A stretch of DNA of 64,000 nt from JAAYJR01 sp964611525 (GTDB lineage Bacteria > Bacteroidota > Bacteroidia > Bacteroidales > Prolixibacteraceae): assembly GCA_964611525.1 (NCBI GenBank), contig CAZTAL010000053.1, positions 1 to 64,000 of the forward strand, given 5' to 3'. Positions 1 through 8,937 of this stretch are shown here, in pieces; positions within the stretch are counted from its first letter, which is position 1, and every line of letters begins with the position of its first letter. The position numbers were made by a program, and so were the translations under genes. Below the pieces are notes generated by a model, which did not search any database, had not been told where the DNA came from, and saw only the letters and a program-made list of their open reading frames with translations.

Positions 1-393
1 GTCATTTACGAATAGTAAACTCACATTTTTCGGGCTTCACAAGCCTTGTCAGCGAACTTTCTAAACCAGACTCTTGACTTTATGGACGAACACTAATTAG
101 AGTCCCTCTGTATAGCAAGATAAAACCCTGAATGAATATCAACTTTTCAATGTAAAAAAAATCAAATATTTTTACTATTCTTTTAAATTAATCTAATTTT
201 GACTATATATTTCGTTCGTTTAAAATTTTATAATTATATGTAAATAAACTAATTAAAAATTTGAAAACGCATGGAACCACTTCGTTCTTACATAAATTTT
301 TTGATTAAAAAAATTCATGCTCGTTTCATGCTTAATAAACAGATTTAATTTTAAAATATATACAAATATAAATTTATAAATTCCAGATATCAA
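1..393. other. AT-rich intergenic region with a repeat fragment
   Basis: No credible coding region is seen. Bases 43-67 resemble, in inverted orientation, the sequence at 6955-6982 (shared core 'ttgtcagc' followed by a CTTTCT-like stretch), so this is probably a fragment of a dispersed intergenic repeat. The rest is very AT-rich. It may hold the promoter of the downstream phosphatase, but no clear TAnnTTTG box was found. Confidence 0.4.
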
Positions 394-888
394 ATGAAAA
401 AAATTTTTATTGTAAGACACGCTAAATCAGTTCCCTACGGATATGATGATGACTTTAACCGCGATCTCAGGGAAAGAGGCAAAAAAGATGCCATGCTGGT
501 AAGTAAAGAGCTTTCTAAACAAGGAATAATAGCAGATGCCATGATCTCGAGCCCTGCTGTCAGAGCAATCAAAACAGCAAAAATATTTGCCAAATATATG
601 GGATTCAAAAAGAAAAATATTCAGGAAATGGAAAAAATATACGAAGGACTCACAACTTCACAATTCCTTGATATTATCAGAAAATTACCTGACAGACTGG
701 ATACGGTCTTTTTCTTCGGTCACAATCCTGAGTTTCATTATTTCACAAGCTATTTGCTAAAATCTTATAACAATGAAATGCCCACATGCGCAACCATTGG
801 CATAAATTTTACCGTTAATAAATGGCAAGAGGTGGGAGCACATTCCGGCAAACAAGAAGTAAAAATAATTCCCAAAATGCTGAGATAA
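394..888 (+). CDS. sixA: SixA-like histidine phosphatase
   Basis: A 164-residue member of the histidine phosphatase superfamily, closest in size and layout to SixA, which removes phosphate from phosphohistidine on signalling or phosphotransfer proteins in the cytoplasm. The N-terminal RHAKS motif carries the phosphate-accepting His9 with Arg8 before it. A second phosphate-binding arginine sits in SSPAVRA (Arg57), and GHNPE near residue 109 supplies the second catalytic histidine (His110). There is no signal peptide. The ATG at 394 is the only sensible start because the RHA motif follows within ten residues. The gene runs in the same direction as rsmE, with a gap of about 150 bp. The substrate in Bacteroidota is not known. 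The family call is secure; the name sixA rests on similarity only. Confidence 0.85.
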   Translation: MKKIFIVRHAKSVPYGYDDDFNRDLRERGKKDAMLVSKELSKQGIIADAMISSPAVRAIKTAKIFAKYMGFKKKNIQEMEKIYEGLTTSQFLDIIRKLPDRLDTVFFFGHNPEFHYFTSYLLKSYNNEMPTCATIGINFTVNKWQEVGAHSGKQEVKIIPKMLR

Positions 889-1042
889 CAATAAATAAGA
901 TTATATGAATTACATTTTTTAAAAACGCTTAAGTCGTATAAATTACAAAATATGTTTTTATTTTGATTAATTAATCCGCTTTCACAAGTACATTTTGCCA
1001 TAAAATTTTAATATGAAGTAATTTAATAAAATAAGCTGTTCC

Positions 1043-1744
1043 ATGCATATATTTTATATAGCAAACATTTCAGGATCTGAGTTAATCATGGAAGAAAAAG
1101 AATCCAAACATGCCGTAAAAGTCTTGCGCTTGAAAAAAGGGAACCACGTAAACGTGGTTGACGGAAGAGGGGGATTCTATAATGCGGTGATCACAGAAGC
1201 AAATCCTAAAAAATGCAGGCTTTCTGTCCTCCACTCCCAACAAGAATACGGGAAAAGGAATTTTAAAATTCATATTGCTATTGCTCCTACTAAGAATATA
1301 GTTCGCTTTGAATGGTTTCTTGAAAAAGCAACTGAGATTGGCATTGATGAAATAACTCCTGTCCTGACTGAACATTCGGAACGGAAGACTATAAAAGATG
1401 AGAGATTGCAAAAAATAGTTATCTCGGCAATGAAACAATCACAAAAAGCTTACCTCCCTAAAATAAACCAACTTACTTCTTTCGATAAATTAATAAAATA
1501 TTCTATTGAAAAAGAAAAATTCATAGCTCATTATAAAAGTTACCAATCACCCCATCTGAAAAATATTATAAAAAAAGAAACTGATGTTTTAATACTCATC
1601 GGTCCTGAAGGTGATTTTTCTCCCGAAGAACTTCAGAGTTCCTTCTCACACGGATTTAAGGAAATTATCCTCGGCCATTCCCGGCTAAGAACCGAAACGG
1701 CCGGTGTCGTTGCATGTCTTGTTGTTAATCTCAATAATGAATAA
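1043..1744 (+). CDS. rsmE: 16S rRNA (uracil-1498-N3) methyltransferase RsmE
   Basis: A 233-residue SPOUT-class methyltransferase that methylates N3 of U1498 in 16S rRNA using S-adenosylmethionine. The N-terminal PUA-like part contains HAVKVLRLKKG. The C-terminal knotted domain shows the family signatures ILIGPEGDFSPEE and LRTETA (about residue 215), which form the AdoMet-binding knot. Length and motifs match RsmE along the whole protein. It sits between the SixA-like phosphatase and the DUF4159 gene, all on the same strand with gaps of 100-155 bp, so co-transcription is possible but not shown. Nothing odd is seen in the reading frame. Confidence 0.95.
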   Translation: MHIFYIANISGSELIMEEKESKHAVKVLRLKKGNHVNVVDGRGGFYNAVITEANPKKCRLSVLHSQQEYGKRNFKIHIAIAPTKNIVRFEWFLEKATEIGIDEITPVLTEHSERKTIKDERLQKIVISAMKQSQKAYLPKINQLTSFDKLIKYSIEKEKFIAHYKSYQSPHLKNIIKKETDVLILIGPEGDFSPEELQSSFSHGFKEIILGHSRLRTETAGVVACLVVNLNNE

Positions 1745-1845
1745 AACCATACAAGAGCCTTGTCCAAAAGTAAAAAACAAATAATTTTTACATTTTATAA
1801 TTTTTACATCTCAATAATGAATTGTAATTTTCGAAAAAATCGGTC

Positions 1846-2496
1846 ATGAGGATTATTTTAATATTCATAATACTTTTTACAGGCAATATATACTCTCCGG
1901 CTCAGGGAGTTAAGATTGCCCTAGCCAAGTATAGTGGTGGCGGTGACTGGTATTCTGATCCGACAGCACTGCCTAATTTGATAGATTTCTGTAATAAAAA
2001 TCTGGGAACTAATATCAATCCCGACCCCTCGACAATAGATATCGGAAGTCCCGAAATATTCAATTTCCCGTTTATTCATCTAACCGGACATGGGAATATT
2101 GTTCTTTCAGACGACGAAGTTCTTAATCTCAGAACATATCTCAATGCGGGAGGATTTCTGCATGTTGATGATAACTATGGACTCAACGAATATTTCAGAA
2201 GAGAAATAAAAAAAATTTTTCCGGATAAAGAATTAGTCGAACTATCCGCCTCACATCCGGTTTTTCGCCAGAAGTACTCCTTTGATAAAGGATTACCTAA
2301 AATACATGAACATGATAATAAACCTCCCCAAGCATTTGGAATATTTATTGAAAGCAGACTGGTTTGCCTCTATACATACGAATCAGACCTGGGAGATGGC
2401 TGGGAAGATGAAGCTGTGCATAATAATCCGCCGGAAATAAGGGATATAGCCTTGAAAATGGGAGCTAATATCATCTCTTTTGTATTTAATCAATAA
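1846..2496 (+). CDS. DUF4159 domain protein, secreted
   Basis: A 216-residue protein with a hydrophobic N-terminal signal sequence (residues 1-19, ending PAQG). It is followed by a domain with the features of DUF4159: an early AKYSGGGDWYSDPTAL stretch, an HLTGHGNIVLSDDE core, then LNAGGFLHVDDNYGLNE, which looks like a glutamine-amidotransferase-type fold. DUF4159 proteins are common in Bacteroidota, often near BatA/MoxR or vWA genes, and their function is unknown. The signal peptide places it in the periplasm. An intrinsic terminator follows at 2540. Function cannot be assigned. Confidence 0.8.
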   Translation: MRIILIFIILFTGNIYSPAQGVKIALAKYSGGGDWYSDPTALPNLIDFCNKNLGTNINPDPSTIDIGSPEIFNFPFIHLTGHGNIVLSDDEVLNLRTYLNAGGFLHVDDNYGLNEYFRREIKKIFPDKELVELSASHPVFRQKYSFDKGLPKIHEHDNKPPQAFGIFIESRLVCLYTYESDLGDGWEDEAVHNNPPEIRDIALKMGANIISFVFNQ

Positions 2497-2539
2497 GCTT
2501 TTTCTTTGATTATTCATAATAATAACGTAAATTAATTAC

Positions 2540-2572
2540 AATCAGTCGATAAAGTCCGCTGACTGATTTTTA
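2540..2572 (+). terminator. Intrinsic terminator after the DUF4159 gene
   Basis: AATCAGTC (2540-2547) pairs perfectly with GACTGATT (2561-2568) across a 13-base loop and is followed by a short T run. It lies 44 bp past the DUF4159 stop codon. Part of it merges into the left edge of an intergenic repeat copy. Confidence 0.55.
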
Positions 2573-2634
2573 AATAGTTATAAGATAACATAAAGTATTG
2601 ATCAATAAAAATTTTAGTATTTATACTGAACTCA
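2557..2634 (+). repeat. MITE-like intergenic repeat, copy A (partial)
   Basis: The right-hand two thirds of the 133-bp repeat described for 6181-6312, ending in the shared terminus TATACTGAACTCA. The left terminus with the internal hairpin is missing or too diverged to see. It sits between the convergent ends of the DUF4159 and phosphofructokinase genes. Confidence 0.65.
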
Positions 2635-2653
2635 CTAATTAAAACATACTTTA

Positions 2654-4306
2654 TCAGGAATTTTCAAGTTTCAGTGTTTCCGTTGGTGGATCACAAACCT
2701 CTGAAGGTCCGAAATACTGTATCGGTCCGGGATAAATATAATTAGTTTTCATAGCCCATTCTTCACGTCTGTTAGCGAAAAATTTAAATGGCTCGCCATC
2801 AAGCTCAACGAGAGCTTTTTGAATAACAGGTTTAAAATTACCGTGACGTTTTTCAAGATTCATCATCATGGTGATGGGCACTCCTCCGGCTATCCATTCA
2901 TTTGCAGGTGCCGTCAGGTTTCTTACTGATGCCATATATCCGGTTTTTCCTTCTCTGATTAAAAATGATGCCGTATAACCCAAAGAATAACAATAGTCAG
3001 CATCAAAATTAGATGGCGCTGCACAACGTCCTTCATATCCGAAAAAATGATACTGTGTTTTAAAACGGCCACCATACTTTTGATCACTTTTTATATCCTC
3101 AAGCTTACTCTTAACCATTTCTCCCAATAATTTTTCGGTCTCTATAAGTGAAACCTGAACGTTTCCGTGAGGATCACGATCCAGCGTTAACTGACTGGCA
3201 ATACCTGAGGGAAGGGACTTATACAGTTTAGATGAAGCAGGCGTCAATTGGGAAGATATCCATTCCATACGATGACCTTTTTTCAACTTTTTAAATTCCC
3301 TGCCTGAATCTGTTCCTTCAGCAAGCAGATCATTAAGCTCGGAAATCAAAATATTCATTTCCGGTATAAACTCAATCAATCCTTCAGGAATCAGAGCTAC
3401 TCCAAAATTATTACCCATAGCTGACCGGTCAAATACAATCTTAACTATATAATCAACAATATCACTAAGTGTCAGCTTTTTTTCAGCCACTTCCTCAGAT
3501 ATCAACGCTATATTGGGCCTGGTTTTTAATGCACATTCAAGGCAGATATGGGAGGCTGACCGCCCCATTAATTTGATAAAATGCCAGTATTTCTTTGCAG
3601 AATTGGCGTCACGTTGTATATTACCGATCAACTCCGAGTAAACTTTGGTAGCAGTATCAAAACCAAATGATGTCTCTATCATTTCATTCTTCAAATCTCC
3701 ATCAATGGTTTTGGGACAACCTATTACCTGAACACCGGCATTTATTTTCGAATAATATTCTGCAAGGATACAGGCATTTGTATTTGAATCATCACCTCCT
3801 ATAATTACCAGCGCAGTGAGATTTAACTTATTAGCAATCTCGAGTCCTTTATCAAACTGCGATTCTTCCTCCAGCTTGGTCCGTCCGGAACCAATAATAT
3901 CAAATCCACCTGTATTTCTGTATTCTTCAATTATCTCTCTGGTTAATTCCAGATATTTATGCTCAATCAATCCGCCCGGCCCCCCTAAAAATCCGTATAA
4001 TTTACTATCCGGATGAATCTTTTTAATTCCATCAAAAATACCTGAAATTACATTATGCCCACCCGGCGCTTGTCCGCCAGACAAAATAACCCCAATGTTC
4101 AAAGGAAAATTTTCTTTTACCTCTGACCCTTTTTCAAAGGTAATAAGAGGCATTCCATAAGTATTTGGGAAAAGTTTTTTAATCTCGCTCTGATTGGCTG
4201 CCGATTCTGTATTCTTTCCTTCAACAAGCTTAACAGCTTCATGCAGAGGAAGAGGCAATTTGGGCTGATACTTTGCTCTTTCTTTTTGTAAAGGACTGAT
4301 AATCAT
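2654..4306 (-). CDS. pfp: PPi-dependent 6-phosphofructokinase
   Basis: A 550-residue phosphofructokinase of the long, pyrophosphate-dependent class. It phosphorylates fructose 6-phosphate reversibly with PPi instead of ATP, so it serves both glycolysis and gluconeogenesis. The phosphate-donor site reads GGDDSNTNA (170-178), where ATP enzymes have GGDGT. The following PKTIDGDLKN (198-207) contains the catalytic aspartate, and GGQAPG (77-82) matches the N-terminal donor loop. GRSASHI matches the substrate-binding region. Length fits the roughly 550-residue class found in plants and Bacteroidota. The gene stands alone: the CorC-like gene upstream is separated by 290 bp. Paired with pckA in this window, it suggests a fermentative carbon metabolism that conserves energy through PPi. 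Confidence 0.95.
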   Translation of the reverse strand: MIISPLQKERAKYQPKLPLPLHEAVKLVEGKNTESAANQSEIKKLFPNTYGMPLITFEKGSEVKENFPLNIGVILSGGQAPGGHNVISGIFDGIKKIHPDSKLYGFLGGPGGLIEHKYLELTREIIEEYRNTGGFDIIGSGRTKLEEESQFDKGLEIANKLNLTALVIIGGDDSNTNACILAEYYSKINAGVQVIGCPKTIDGDLKNEMIETSFGFDTATKVYSELIGNIQRDANSAKKYWHFIKLMGRSASHICLECALKTRPNIALISEEVAEKKLTLSDIVDYIVKIVFDRSAMGNNFGVALIPEGLIEFIPEMNILISELNDLLAEGTDSGREFKKLKKGHRMEWISSQLTPASSKLYKSLPSGIASQLTLDRDPHGNVQVSLIETEKLLGEMVKSKLEDIKSDQKYGGRFKTQYHFFGYEGRCAAPSNFDADYCYSLGYTASFLIREGKTGYMASVRNLTAPANEWIAGGVPITMMMNLEKRHGNFKPVIQKALVELDGEPFKFFANRREEWAMKTNYIYPGPIQYFGPSEVCDPPTETLKLENS

Positions 4307-4341
4307 GATTTACTTATATTATATATTCTGAATAATTATTT

Positions 4342-4349
4342 CAAAAATA
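4342..4349 (-). promoter_or_regulatory. Candidate -7 box for pfp
   Basis: On the minus strand this reads TATTTTTG, matching the Bacteroidota -7 consensus TAnnTTTG. It would place the transcript start about 30 bases before the pfp ATG. A TTTG word lies 14 bases further upstream, slightly closer than usual for the -33 box. Confidence 0.4.
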
Positions 4350-4595
4350 ATTAAAAATAGATGCAAAATATGCTAAAGGCATATTCATTCGATTAATTTA
4401 AAATAAAATTAAAGGGATAGCAGCAAAGTAACTATAATAATTATAATTTCTAATTTAGTCCGTTTTAAAAAGGCACTTAACAATCTTCTAAGACAAATTA
4501 TTAAAATTTATAGTCCCGGATTCTACAATGAGTTACAAAATACATAAAGGCTTTATAAATAATGTGGATAACTTATTTAACCTGATGGTATATGT

Positions 4596-5678
4596 TTATT
4601 CGGGTGTAAACCGTCCTCTGTTGGCTCTCTTTTTCCATCTCTCAAGAGCCAGTTTCTGAAGATCTTCTACCTTATCGGATTCATCAACAATCTCAAGTCC
4701 GAGAAGTGTTTCAAAAAGATCCTCCATCGTAACTAATCCTACAACACTCCCGAAGTCATCTACCACCATAGCAAGATGTTCCCTGTTAACTATAAGTGTA
4801 TCCATTAATTTGGCAACAGAAAAATTATCTTCTACGAATAAAACATCCCTTTTTAATTCAACAGCCTTAACATTATGCCTGTCCTGTGCCAGATTCTCAA
4901 GTAGATTATCTTTCAATATAACACCTGTTACGTTATCGGGATGCTCCTGGTAGATGGGGATACGTGAAAAAACCATGGGCTTCAGTTCTTCATATATTTC
5001 TTTCATGGTCATCTCTTCATCCACCATGATAATAACTGAGCGGGGAGTCATGATATCTCTTACCTTAATATTTTCCAATCGCAGAAGATTCTGAATAATT
5101 GATTTTTCTTCCCTGTCCAAAGCGCCACTTCTGAGTCCCGCATCAGCCATAGCAGCGAAATCGGCGCGACTGAACACACTGCGACCTTTCTCTGTCTTTA
5201 CCAACTTTGTAATCCATTTGCTTAACCAAACAAATGGAGCAAGAACAATAAGAAGAATTTCCAATGACCTGACTGTGAAGGGAGTTAATTGTTTCCACAA
5301 ATTTGCACCTATTGTTTTGGGGATAATTTCTGAAAGGATCAGAATAGCAAGTGTCATCGCTCCTGCAATAATGGATTCATAAGTAATTTCCAAATAAAAA
5401 ATATTAAAATAATGGGTGCCGAATAACTTTCCGGCCTGAACTCCCACCCCCATCGCACCTACTGTATGTGCGAACGTATTTAAAGTAAGGATAGCAGACA
5501 ATGGCTTGTCGATATCGTCCTTCATTCTGAGAAGTGTCTTTCCGATATGCGGCTTTTCATTCTGCATTCGACTTATAAAAGAAGGGGTAATACTCAGTAT
5601 AACGGCCTCCCACATAGAACAGAAAAATGAAATTACTATAGATAAAATAAAAAATAAAAGTAATGTCGCCATAATCAT
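4596..5678 (-). CDS. CNNM/CorC-family membrane protein with CBS pair
   Basis: A 360-residue inner-membrane protein of the hemolysin-C/CorC or CNNM type. The N-terminal DUF21 domain (about residues 1-185) has three or four hydrophobic segments and the family's SEIIPKTIGA motif. A pair of CBS domains follows (about 205-325), including LRLENIKVRDIMTPR at the junction and VVDDFGSVVGLVTMEDLFE. The C-terminal CorC_HlyC domain found in longer relatives is absent, since the protein ends soon after the second CBS. Family members have been linked to magnesium or cobalt efflux, but the substrate here is unknown. Met1 and Met3 are both possible starts; a -7 box at 5692-5699 implies a very short leader. 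Confidence 0.85.
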   Translation of the reverse strand: MIMATLLLFFILSIVISFFCSMWEAVILSITPSFISRMQNEKPHIGKTLLRMKDDIDKPLSAILTLNTFAHTVGAMGVGVQAGKLFGTHYFNIFYLEITYESIIAGAMTLAILILSEIIPKTIGANLWKQLTPFTVRSLEILLIVLAPFVWLSKWITKLVKTEKGRSVFSRADFAAMADAGLRSGALDREEKSIIQNLLRLENIKVRDIMTPRSVIIMVDEEMTMKEIYEELKPMVFSRIPIYQEHPDNVTGVILKDNLLENLAQDRHNVKAVELKRDVLFVEDNFSVAKLMDTLIVNREHLAMVVDDFGSVVGLVTMEDLFETLLGLEIVDESDKVEDLQKLALERWKKRANRGRFTPE

Positions 5679-5691
5679 TTTTATCCGGATA

Positions 5692-5699
5692 CAAAATTA
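5692..5699 (-). promoter_or_regulatory. Candidate -7 box for the CorC-like gene
   Basis: The minus strand reads TAATTTTG, a match to TAnnTTTG, only 14 bases before the first ATG. This would give a leader of fewer than 15 bases. No clear -33 TTTG was seen. Confidence 0.35.
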
Positions 5700-5905
5700 A
5701 CCAGAAAAAATTTATCAGGTTAAATTTGTTTCTCTTCTAATTTACGAAAATATGCAATTATCACTTCTTTATGTATGTTATTTTCAAAAATTTTTTCAAA
5801 GTTTTCCAACAGCAATAGACTTTTTAAGGTTTTTTGAACCAAAATATCAGCAATCATTACCCCTCATATCAGTTTAAAGGCAATAAAAATATTATTTAAT
5901 GTACT

Positions 5906-6000
5906 TATGTTTGTATTGTTACAAATCCCTATTAAAACCAAATAGTGGCTTTTAAAGATTATTGAGTAATCCCGGCATGACGCGTCGGGATTATTTTTTG
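5906..6000 (+). ncRNA. Candidate small RNA (orphan promoter box plus terminator)
   Basis: This lies in a 759-bp gap between two divergent genes, so no annotated gene reads into it. TATGTTTG (5906-5913) fits the Bacteroidota -7 consensus TAnnTTTG, and an intrinsic terminator ends the segment at 5967-5999. A transcript would be about 80 nt. No open reading frame of note lies between them, and no known RNA family was recognised. No good -33 box was found, which weakens the case. The upstream part, 5701-5905, shows nothing else. Confidence 0.35.
5967..5999 (+). terminator. Orphan intrinsic terminator
   Basis: TAATCCCG (5967-5974) pairs perfectly with CGGGATTA (5986-5993), followed by six T residues (5994-5999). 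The polarity is forward only: the reverse strand has no T run. The nearest forward gene starts at 6438 and the upstream gene points away, so no coding transcript explains it. Confidence 0.65.
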
Positions 6001-6180
6001 AGTCTGCAAATAACTACACATCATTACGAAGAATACATAAATTGATAAAATCCTGTTTAACGAAAGAGTATATCATTATTGAATATAATTTTTTATCGCT
6101 AGCTAATAAAAAAAAGCTGTTTTAATAAAAACCTGAAAAATAATTACCCGATTATTATAATTTTGTATCTTATACATACA

Positions 6181-6312
6181 TGAGCCAAGTCTAAAAAGGC
6201 GTTTCGCGCCCTTTTTAGGCAAATTTAAAAATTTATTAACCTGATTTTTAGTCATTTATAAAATAACATGAAGTATTAATCAATAAAAATTTTAGTTTTT
6301 ATACTGAACTCA
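6181..6312 (+). mobile_element. MITE-like element, copy B (complete)
   Basis: A 132-bp element with imperfect 17-bp terminal inverted repeats: the left end begins TGAGCCAAGTCTAAAAA and the right end reversed begins TGAGTTCAGTATAAAAA. It is flanked on both sides by TACA (6177-6180 and 6313-6316), a likely 4-bp target duplication. A hairpin with a CTAAAAAGG...CCTTTTTAG-like stem lies just inside the left end. It has no coding capacity. A near-identical copy lies at 29318-29450 in the opposite orientation, and partial copies at 2557, 20602 and 56123. Confidence 0.65.
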
Positions 6313-6437
6313 TACATTTAAAAACAAAACAAACAGGAACTTTTTTACAGAAATTTATATGTCAAATGTATAATAAGATATCAATGTGCTGAAAAAAGCC
6401 ATTATGAAAATTAGATGCACAACTAAAATATATTTAA

Positions 6438-6950
6438 ATGAATAAGATCTCCGCAAAGCTTAATGTGATATTAGTAATATTACCATTTTTTACTATTATG
6501 TTCTGTTCATGTACAGATAATAAACACTCGCGGACTTTGGAGCAGGAGCTAGCTGAGCTTAATGACTTTATTTTGGAAAAAGAAGCAAACGGGTTAGATA
6601 TTGATACTACTGATTTGGGTGTATATTATATTATAAAACAAAAAGGAGAAGGACCTTTTCCTGAGCAAGGTGATACTTGTTATATTGAGTACCTCTGTTA
6701 TTTTCTTGACGGGAAACTTCATGAATCCTCCAGCGACATTTTCAATGATGGCATATGGAAATATATTTATATGGGAACGGATATTATGCCAGGATTAAGT
6801 GATGGCATTGGCCAAATGAATAAAAATGCGAGAGTAGATATAATTATTCCCTCATATTTAGCCGGAGATGTGCAGGAAAGTACAATTCCGCCATTTACAA
6901 CATTAATCTATGTAACAAAAATGCTTGACCTCAGGACTGTAAATAATTAA
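6438..6950 (+). CDS. FKBP-type peptidyl-prolyl isomerase lipoprotein
   Basis: A 170-residue lipoprotein. The N-terminal hydrophobic signal ends in a lipobox-like FCSC with the lipidated cysteine near residue 25, followed by a short charged helix and one FKBP domain (about 55-165). FKBP enzymes catalyse cis-trans isomerisation of proline peptide bonds and assist folding of exported proteins. Recognisable family features are the GEGPFPEQGDTCYIEYLCYF opening and the IMPGLSDGIGQM core with VDIIIPSYLAG. The fold is divergent, so activity is uncertain. It probably faces the periplasm from either membrane. It stands alone between the MITE copy upstream and a repeat-rich gap downstream. Confidence 0.8.
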   Translation: MNKISAKLNVILVILPFFTIMFCSCTDNKHSRTLEQELAELNDFILEKEANGLDIDTTDLGVYYIIKQKGEGPFPEQGDTCYIEYLCYFLDGKLHESSSDIFNDGIWKYIYMGTDIMPGLSDGIGQMNKNARVDIIIPSYLAGDVQESTIPPFTTLIYVTKMLDLRTVNN

Positions 6951-6954
6951 AAGT

Positions 6955-7110
6955 CCGGTTCAGAAAGGTTGCTGACAAAGCCCGCCTGAGTAAATCCGGT
7001 GGACAAAACTTGCATTGTACGAATATATAAGTGTACTATTCCTAAATGACCATTTTGTGGACAAGGCCCTCCTGAATGAATAAAGTGGACAAAACATAAC
7101 GCAGTCAGCG
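6955..7110. repeat. Diverged 86-bp tandem repeat with dispersed relatives
   Basis: Two related blocks lie 86 bp apart: GACAAAGCCCGCCTGAG (from 6974) against GACAAGGCCCTCCTGAATG (from 7060), each followed by GTGGACAAAAC (6999-7009 and 7085-7095). The left edge (6955-6982) matches 43-67 in inverted orientation. 'gtcagcggacttt' near 7104 matches, inverted, the region at 2551-2564. It looks like degenerate intergenic repeat DNA with no coding role. Confidence 0.5.
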
Positions 7111-7131
7111 GACTTTATGCGCAGACTTTGA

Positions 7132-8937
7132 TTAATCATGTGAAAAATTCTGCAATGTCTTTCGGTATTTAGAGAATGCTTTTGCCCGGGAGATGAAACC
7201 CAGATATTTACCATCCTCTATAACAGCGAGATTAAAACGTCCCGATGTTTCAAATTTTTCAGCCAAAATTTCCATACTGTCGTAAGGAGAAACATAATAT
7301 TCCGGCATATACATTAAATCTTTCACTAATATTTTATCATACAGTTCATGTTCAAAAATTAAATTTTTTACCTCTGATAATTTAACCATTCCCATAATCA
7401 TCCCCTCGTTGTCAACTATTGGAAAAAGGTTTCTGTGCGAACGCGATATAGCTTTCACCAAATCTCGTAATGTTGCATCAGGAGGCAGGATTTCAAAGTC
7501 GGTTTCAATCAACTTACGCACTTCCATAAGTCGCAGAACTGCTTTATCTTTATGATGAGTTATCAGATCACCGGACAGGGCAAGCCTTTTGGTATAAACC
7601 GAATGAGGTTCGAAAGGCATGATAGTAACATAAGCAACAGTACTTGTTAATATCAGCGGAATAAATAGTTCGTAACCTCTCGTAATCTCCGCAGTCAAAA
7701 AAATTGCTGTCAGCGGTGCATGCATAACCGCAGCCATCATTCCTGCCATACCTGCAAGTGCAAAATTATCTTCAGGTAAATCAACACCCTTAAAACTGTT
7801 GAAAACCAGCGAAAAAAGATATCCAGCTACAGCACCCATGAAAAGTGTCGGGGCAAAAATACCACCAATACCTCCCGATCCCATAGTGGCGACCATTGCT
7901 ATAACTTTAAAAATCAATACTCCTGCAAGAAAAATCATAATAAGATACTGATTATCCTTCCAGTCGAAAAAGATAGAATTATTCAATAGCTTGTCCCCTT
8001 CCCCTCTGAAAATATCAGAAATTTCCATATAACCTTCTCCCCATAATGGAGGAAAAATAAACACCAGTAATCCAATAACAACACCTCCTGCAAACAGCCT
8101 CACCAGCCATGAATCAATATTTTTAAACTTATTCTCCAAAAATATAGTCATGCGGGTAAAATAAATACCAAGTAGTCCGGTAAAAATCCCCAACAAGATG
8201 TAAAACCATAATGAATCCACTGAAAAGGAATGAATCTGTGAAAACCTGAGAACTACTTCCTGCCCCATAAAAAAATATGATATTATTGTTGCTGAAAGTG
8301 CAGATATCAGAAGCGGAATCAAAGAAGCCATTGTAAGATCAAGCATAAGAACTTCAAGAGTAAAAACAAAACCAGCTATAGGAGCATTAAATATTCCGGA
8401 TATGGCACCTGCCGCTCCGCAGCCAACCATCAATGTTACATACTGATAATTAAGTCTGAACAGCCTTGCCAGATTAGAGCCAATTGAAGCTCCGGTAAGT
8501 ACAATAGGTGCCTCTGCACCGACAGACCCGCCAAAACCAATTGTGAGGGAGCTGGCAACCATTGAAGACCATATATTATGATTTCTTAAACGACTGCCTT
8601 TACGGGATATGGAATAGAGTATTTTGGAAACTCCATGCCCGATATTATCTTTTACAAAAAACCTAACAAAAAAAACTGTTAACAAAATACCCGCAAAAGG
8701 ATAAACAAGGTACATGTAACTTATAGAATCCTCATCAAACCAATGAGTGAGCCAATGGGCGCCATAGTGGATAACATTTTTAAGTGCCAGCGCTGCCAAA
8801 CCACTGAAAATACCAACAAAAAGACTTAAAAAATATAAGAAATTTCGTTCCTTTATATGTGCTATACGCCAGACAATCAACTTTTTAAACCAGTGATTGA
8901 AGTATCTCCTTAACATTATCCTAAACATATGAAACAT
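7132..8937 (-). CDS. ClC-family chloride channel/antiporter with CBS pair
   Basis: A 601-residue ClC protein: about ten or eleven membrane segments (residues 35-440) followed by two CBS domains (about 465-590). ClC proteins move chloride or fluoride through the membrane as channels or proton-coupled exchangers. The helix-F motif reads GAEAP (140-144), so the gating glutamate (Glu142) is kept although the usual GxEGP glycine is alanine. GGIFAP matches the helix-N GxFxP motif. The CBS pair usually senses adenine nucleotides. The first ATG at 8937 overlaps the end of a broken CBS fragment; Met4 and Met8 are alternative starts. Ion selectivity and transport mode cannot be told from sequence. Confidence 0.93.
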   Translation of the reverse strand: MFHMFRIMLRRYFNHWFKKLIVWRIAHIKERNFLYFLSLFVGIFSGLAALALKNVIHYGAHWLTHWFDEDSISYMYLVYPFAGILLTVFFVRFFVKDNIGHGVSKILYSISRKGSRLRNHNIWSSMVASSLTIGFGGSVGAEAPIVLTGASIGSNLARLFRLNYQYVTLMVGCGAAGAISGIFNAPIAGFVFTLEVLMLDLTMASLIPLLISALSATIISYFFMGQEVVLRFSQIHSFSVDSLWFYILLGIFTGLLGIYFTRMTIFLENKFKNIDSWLVRLFAGGVVIGLLVFIFPPLWGEGYMEISDIFRGEGDKLLNNSIFFDWKDNQYLIMIFLAGVLIFKVIAMVATMGSGGIGGIFAPTLFMGAVAGYLFSLVFNSFKGVDLPEDNFALAGMAGMMAAVMHAPLTAIFLTAEITRGYELFIPLILTSTVAYVTIMPFEPHSVYTKRLALSGDLITHHKDKAVLRLMEVRKLIETDFEILPPDATLRDLVKAISRSHRNLFPIVDNEGMIMGMVKLSEVKNLIFEHELYDKILVKDLMYMPEYYVSPYDSMEILAEKFETSGRFNLAVIEDGKYLGFISRAKAFSKYRKTLQNFSHD

